Origin: Methylococcaceae bacterium
GTDB lineage: Bacteria > Pseudomonadota > Gammaproteobacteria > Methylococcales > Methylomonadaceae
Length of the DNA: 8,304 nucleotides
NCBI GenBank assembly: GCA_005779525.1
Contig: SXIZ01000302.1
Coordinates: 1-8,304, forward strand
Reading direction: 5' to 3'
This document shows, piece by piece, positions 6,196 to 8,304 of this stretch. The notes beneath the pieces were generated by a model. It was not told the origin of the DNA. It was given only the letters and a program-made list of their open reading frames with translations, and searched no databases. How positions within the stretch are numbered: the first letter of the stretch is position 1; every line of letters starts with the position of its first letter. A program made the translations under genes and the position numbers.

Positions 6196-6572
6196 CTTCG
6201 CTAAAACCATATTTGATTCGTTCCATATACGAATGGATTGTCGACAATAGCTTAACACCTCATCTTTTAGTCGACGCAGAAAACCCAAACGCAATTCTTC
6301 CCCTCGATTTCATAGAAGATGGCAAAATCGTCCTGAACATTAAGCCAGAAGCCATCCAAGGACTGCTAATGGGCAACGATATCCTTGAATTTAATGCGAG
6401 ATTTTCTGGCAAAGCCATGCATATCATTGTACCCGTGCCAGCTGTGTTAGCGATCTATGCGCGCGAAAATGGTAAAGGTATGATTTTTGACCCCAACGAT
6501 GCCGACAATGATGCTACGCCACCGCCATCAAATCCTGCTCCGACCAAACCACAGCTACGTATTGTTAAATAA
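6192..6572 (+). CDS. sspB: ClpXP protease specificity-enhancing factor SspB
   Basis: A 126-residue adaptor that binds ssrA-tagged and other substrates (for example the N-terminal RseA fragment) and delivers them to ClpXP. The substrate-binding domain covers about 4-98 with family motifs RSIYEWIVDN (10-19), LTPHLLVDA (21-29), GKIVLNI (44-50), FNARFSG (67-73) and VLAIYARENG (85-94). A short acidic then Pro/Ala-rich linker (about 100-119) ends in the ClpX-docking tail PQLRIVK (120-126), equivalent to ALRVVK in E. coli. The whole protein is about 40 residues shorter than the 165-residue E. coli SspB, nearly all of it lost from the linker. It starts inside the sspA stop codon (ATGA) with no Shine-Dalgarno of its own, implying translational coupling. 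Confidence 0.95.
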   Translation: MTSLKPYLIRSIYEWIVDNSLTPHLLVDAENPNAILPLDFIEDGKIVLNIKPEAIQGLLMGNDILEFNARFSGKAMHIIVPVPAVLAIYARENGKGMIFDPNDADNDATPPPSNPAPTKPQLRIVK

Positions 6573-6596
6573 TCGCTCGAAATGCTCAGCTAAAGC

Positions 6597-7889
6597 CTAG
6601 TGTTGGTTTCGCATGATCGCAGCACCTAGTAGTTCCGCTACTTTATGTTGAGCTCCGCGGTTCTGCGCAACAAAGGTACTGGCCTGAGTAACCATAGCTT
6701 GTCGCGCCTGCTCATCTTTATATAATCTCGTAAATTCAGACACGATATCCCGCTCAGTCAAACACTGTACGGCACCTTTGACTGCCAATAATCCTTGAGC
6801 AATTGCCTGAAAATTATGCATGTGCTGGCCAAACATAATCGGCACAGCCATGGCAGCAGGCTCTAAAACATTATGTCCACCAATCGGCTGAATACTCCCC
6901 GCAACAAAAGCTAAGTCAGCTGTAGCATAAAACATTTTGAGCTCACCCAAGGTATCCAACAAAAATACATCGGCTGTAATGGGCGTGTTATCGAACGGCG
7001 CCAGGCTTTGTTGCGAACGGGAAATTACCTTTAAGCCAGCCCGTAGACAGTCATCACGCACCTCTAAAAAGCGCTCAGGATGCCGCGGAGCGATAACTAA
7101 TAACAGTTCAGGTGCAATCTGTTGTAGCGTGCGAAATAAGTTAATAAAGTAAGCTTCTTCGCCTTTGTGGGTACTGGCGATCAACCAAACAAAGCGCTGC
7201 GCAAATAATTGTGATTTTAAAGCCTGAGCTTCTAAAATCATGCTATCAACCACCGGACTATCGAATTTGATATTCCCTAAGACCTTAATTTTTTCATACT
7301 TAACCCCTAACGCATGAAAGCGTTCGGCATCCGCCTCAGTTTGCGCCGCCACCAGAGTCACATGCTGCAATGTTGAAGACGTAAACTGCTTAATTTTTTG
7401 ATAACCACGTACAGATTTCTCAGACAATCTGGCATTGATGATATAGACCGGCACGTTTCGCTGAGCACAGGCGGCAAAAATATTTGGCCAGATTTCAGTT
7501 TCCACGAAGATGGCAATGAGCGGCTTAAAGTGCGTGAAAAACCGGGCAAGTACATCCGGTAAATCATAGGGCAAATACACATGCACTACACTTTCACCAA
7601 AATTAGCCAGGGCGCGCACTGACCCGGTTGGCGTCGTTGTAGTGACTAAAAACCGCTGCTCAGGAAAGGCGATTTGTAACTGCCGCACCACGGGAACGAC
7701 CGCTTCAACCTCACCCACCGATACCGCATGAATCCAGATGGTTTTGTGCAGGCTTGCAGCAAAATGATAAACCCCTAAGCGTTCCAGCCAGCGCTCCCGG
7801 TAAGCGGCAGACTTAAAGCCGCGCCAGTATAAACGCAAAACAATCAAGGGTAATCCGAAATAAAACAGAGCAGTATAGAGTATACGCAT
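6597..7889 (-). CDS. waaA: 3-deoxy-D-manno-octulosonic acid (Kdo) transferase
   Basis: A 430-residue GT30-family glycosyltransferase, close to the 425 of E. coli WaaA (KdtA). It moves Kdo from CMP-Kdo onto the lipid A precursor at the cytoplasmic face of the inner membrane. An N-terminal membrane anchor (about 3-20) precedes the acceptor domain, with WIHAVSVGEVEA (52-63) holding the catalytic base Glu60, and VETEIWPNI (129-137). The donor domain has STHKGEE (239-245), APRHPERF (267-274) and GGHNVLEPA (337-345), which form the CMP-Kdo site. How many Kdo units it adds cannot be read from the sequence. The start aligns with E. coli (LYTAL near residues 4-8), and an in-frame TGA lies five codons upstream. 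There is no Shine-Dalgarno and the ATG sits in a small dyad. It converges on sspB, 24 bases between stops. Confidence 0.96.
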   Translation of the reverse strand: MRILYTALFYFGLPLIVLRLYWRGFKSAAYRERWLERLGVYHFAASLHKTIWIHAVSVGEVEAVVPVVRQLQIAFPEQRFLVTTTTPTGSVRALANFGESVVHVYLPYDLPDVLARFFTHFKPLIAIFVETEIWPNIFAACAQRNVPVYIINARLSEKSVRGYQKIKQFTSSTLQHVTLVAAQTEADAERFHALGVKYEKIKVLGNIKFDSPVVDSMILEAQALKSQLFAQRFVWLIASTHKGEEAYFINLFRTLQQIAPELLLVIAPRHPERFLEVRDDCLRAGLKVISRSQQSLAPFDNTPITADVFLLDTLGELKMFYATADLAFVAGSIQPIGGHNVLEPAAMAVPIMFGQHMHNFQAIAQGLLAVKGAVQCLTERDIVSEFTRLYKDEQARQAMVTQASTFVAQNRGAQHKVAELLGAAIMRNQH

Positions 7890-7905
7890 GACGTTAGTTC
7901 GTCAT
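7888..7905. repeat. waaA: Inverted repeat covering the waaA start codon
   Basis: ATGACG (7888-7893) and CGTCAT (7900-7905) are exact reverse complements around a six-base loop. On the waaA strand the second arm contains AT of the ATG start codon, and the space normally holding a Shine-Dalgarno is the loop. A hairpin here could limit initiation, though a 6-bp stem is weak. Confidence 0.35.
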
Positions 7906-7996
7906 TAAAGAAGAGGATATTTGCAACATGAATGTGCCGCGAACATTGAATTCTGGAGAGTTTTGCCTAAGCGCAAAATCGAAAACTAGAACAGAT

Positions 7997-8304
7997 TTAA
8001 CGATGCAGCCATTCCATATACAGCTGCACGCCTTCTGCGACAGCCTTAAATTGATGCTGGCAGCCAGAAGCTCGAAGTGCTTCCAGATTAGCCTCGGTAA
8101 AACTTTGATAGCATCCTTTAAGATGTTCTGGAAATGGAATGTATTCGATATGACCGCGACCATGGTAAGCAAGCACCGCCTCTGCCACCTCGTTAAAGGT
8201 TTGACTACGTCCTGTGCCCACATTAAAGATACCCGAGACAGTGGGATGATCAAGAAACCATAAATTAATATCGACCACATCACCCACATACACAAAATCC
8301 CTTC
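7997..8304 (-). CDS. hldD: ADP-L-glycero-D-manno-heptose 6-epimerase, C-terminal part
   Basis: The last 101 complete codons of HldD (RfaD), running off the window edge; about two thirds of the usual 310-330 residues, including the NAD-binding N-terminus, lie outside. The enzyme converts ADP-D-glycero- to ADP-L-glycero-D-manno-heptose, the donor for the inner core of lipopolysaccharide. Visible motifs are RDFVYVGDVVDINLWFL at the window edge, with the Arg that probably corresponds to the substrate-contacting Arg209 of E. coli, then SGIFNVGTGRSQTF, IEYIPFPEHLKG and the C-terminal AVAEGVQLYMEWLHR. The KGRYQ segment of E. coli reads KGCYQ here. The stop is TAA at 7997-7999. It lies upstream of waaA on the same strand with a 107-base gap, so the two may be co-transcribed lipopolysaccharide-core genes. 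Confidence 0.93.
   Translation of the reverse strand, partial: RDFVYVGDVVDINLWFLDHPTVSGIFNVGTGRSQTFNEVAEAVLAYHGRGHIEYIPFPEHLKGCYQSFTEANLEALRASGCQHQFKAVAEGVQLYMEWLHR

Noticed and set aside
7961..7978. TTTTGC-N6-GCAAAA dyad after the hldD stop as a terminator
   Set aside because: Only six mostly A-T pairs and no T tract follows on the minus strand; hldD and waaA may well be co-transcribed.
7928..8263. Plus-strand frame of 111 codons with a good AAGAAGAGG site 10 bases upstream
   Set aside because: It runs antisense through the clearly coding 3' end of hldD, and its translation looks like a shadow (no recognisable motif). Only the Shine-Dalgarno look-alike is notable.
7894..8295. Minus-strand frame of 133 codons overlapping hldD
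   Set aside because: It is hldD read in another frame; the true frame carries RDFVYVGDV and FNVGTG motifs.

Overview
The window reads as chromosome from a gammaproteobacterium with a heptose/Kdo-type lipopolysaccharide and an aerobic bc1-type respiratory chain. The order petA-petB-petC-sspA-sspB is a classic conserved gammaproteobacterial block. Base composition looks moderate, somewhat AT-rich between genes. I cannot place it firmly below class level; the Legionellales (Legionella/Coxiella relatives) or a neighbouring lineage is a plausible guess, not a demonstrated one. No mobile element, CRISPR array, tRNA or rRNA is visible.

Layout. 10-1122 (minus): a membrane-anchored SLT-type lytic transglycosylase with an unusual polybasic N-terminal tail and three membrane helices. 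1123-1357: divergent intergenic region. 1358-2437 (plus): hisC, histidinol-phosphate aminotransferase, followed by an AT-rich hairpin with a T tract that looks like an intrinsic terminator. 2642-5371 (plus): petABC, the three catalytic subunits of ubiquinol-cytochrome c reductase (Rieske protein, cytochrome b, cytochrome c1), packed with gaps of 2 and 7 bases. 5372-5559: a perfect 12-bp hairpin, a short dyad and an extended -10 promoter. 5560-6572 (plus): sspA and sspB, overlapping by ATGA. 6597-7889 (minus): waaA, Kdo transferase, converging on sspB with only 24 bases between stops. 7997-8304 (minus): the C-terminal third of hldD, cut by the window edge.

Functionally there are three themes: quinol oxidation and proton translocation at the inner membrane (PetABC), stringent-response regulation and assisted ClpXP proteolysis (SspA, SspB), and envelope building (HldD makes the heptose donor, WaaA attaches Kdo to lipid A, the transglycosylase cleaves peptidoglycan). 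Five start codons were settled by sequence: the transglycosylase is shortened to ATG at 1122, petA to ATG at 2642 (strong Shine-Dalgarno), sspA to GTG at 5560 (strong Shine-Dalgarno), while hisC and waaA use the first ATG after an in-frame stop.

The window is mainly ordinary housekeeping DNA and I see no convincing new multi-gene system. Points worth a second look are the transglycosylase architecture, a KR instead of RR in the Rieske Tat signal, the PVWY Qo motif and long C-terminal tail of cytochrome b, a GST-omega-like cysteine in SspA, the short SspB tether, and several perfect dyads at promoters, gene ends and the waaA start codon.
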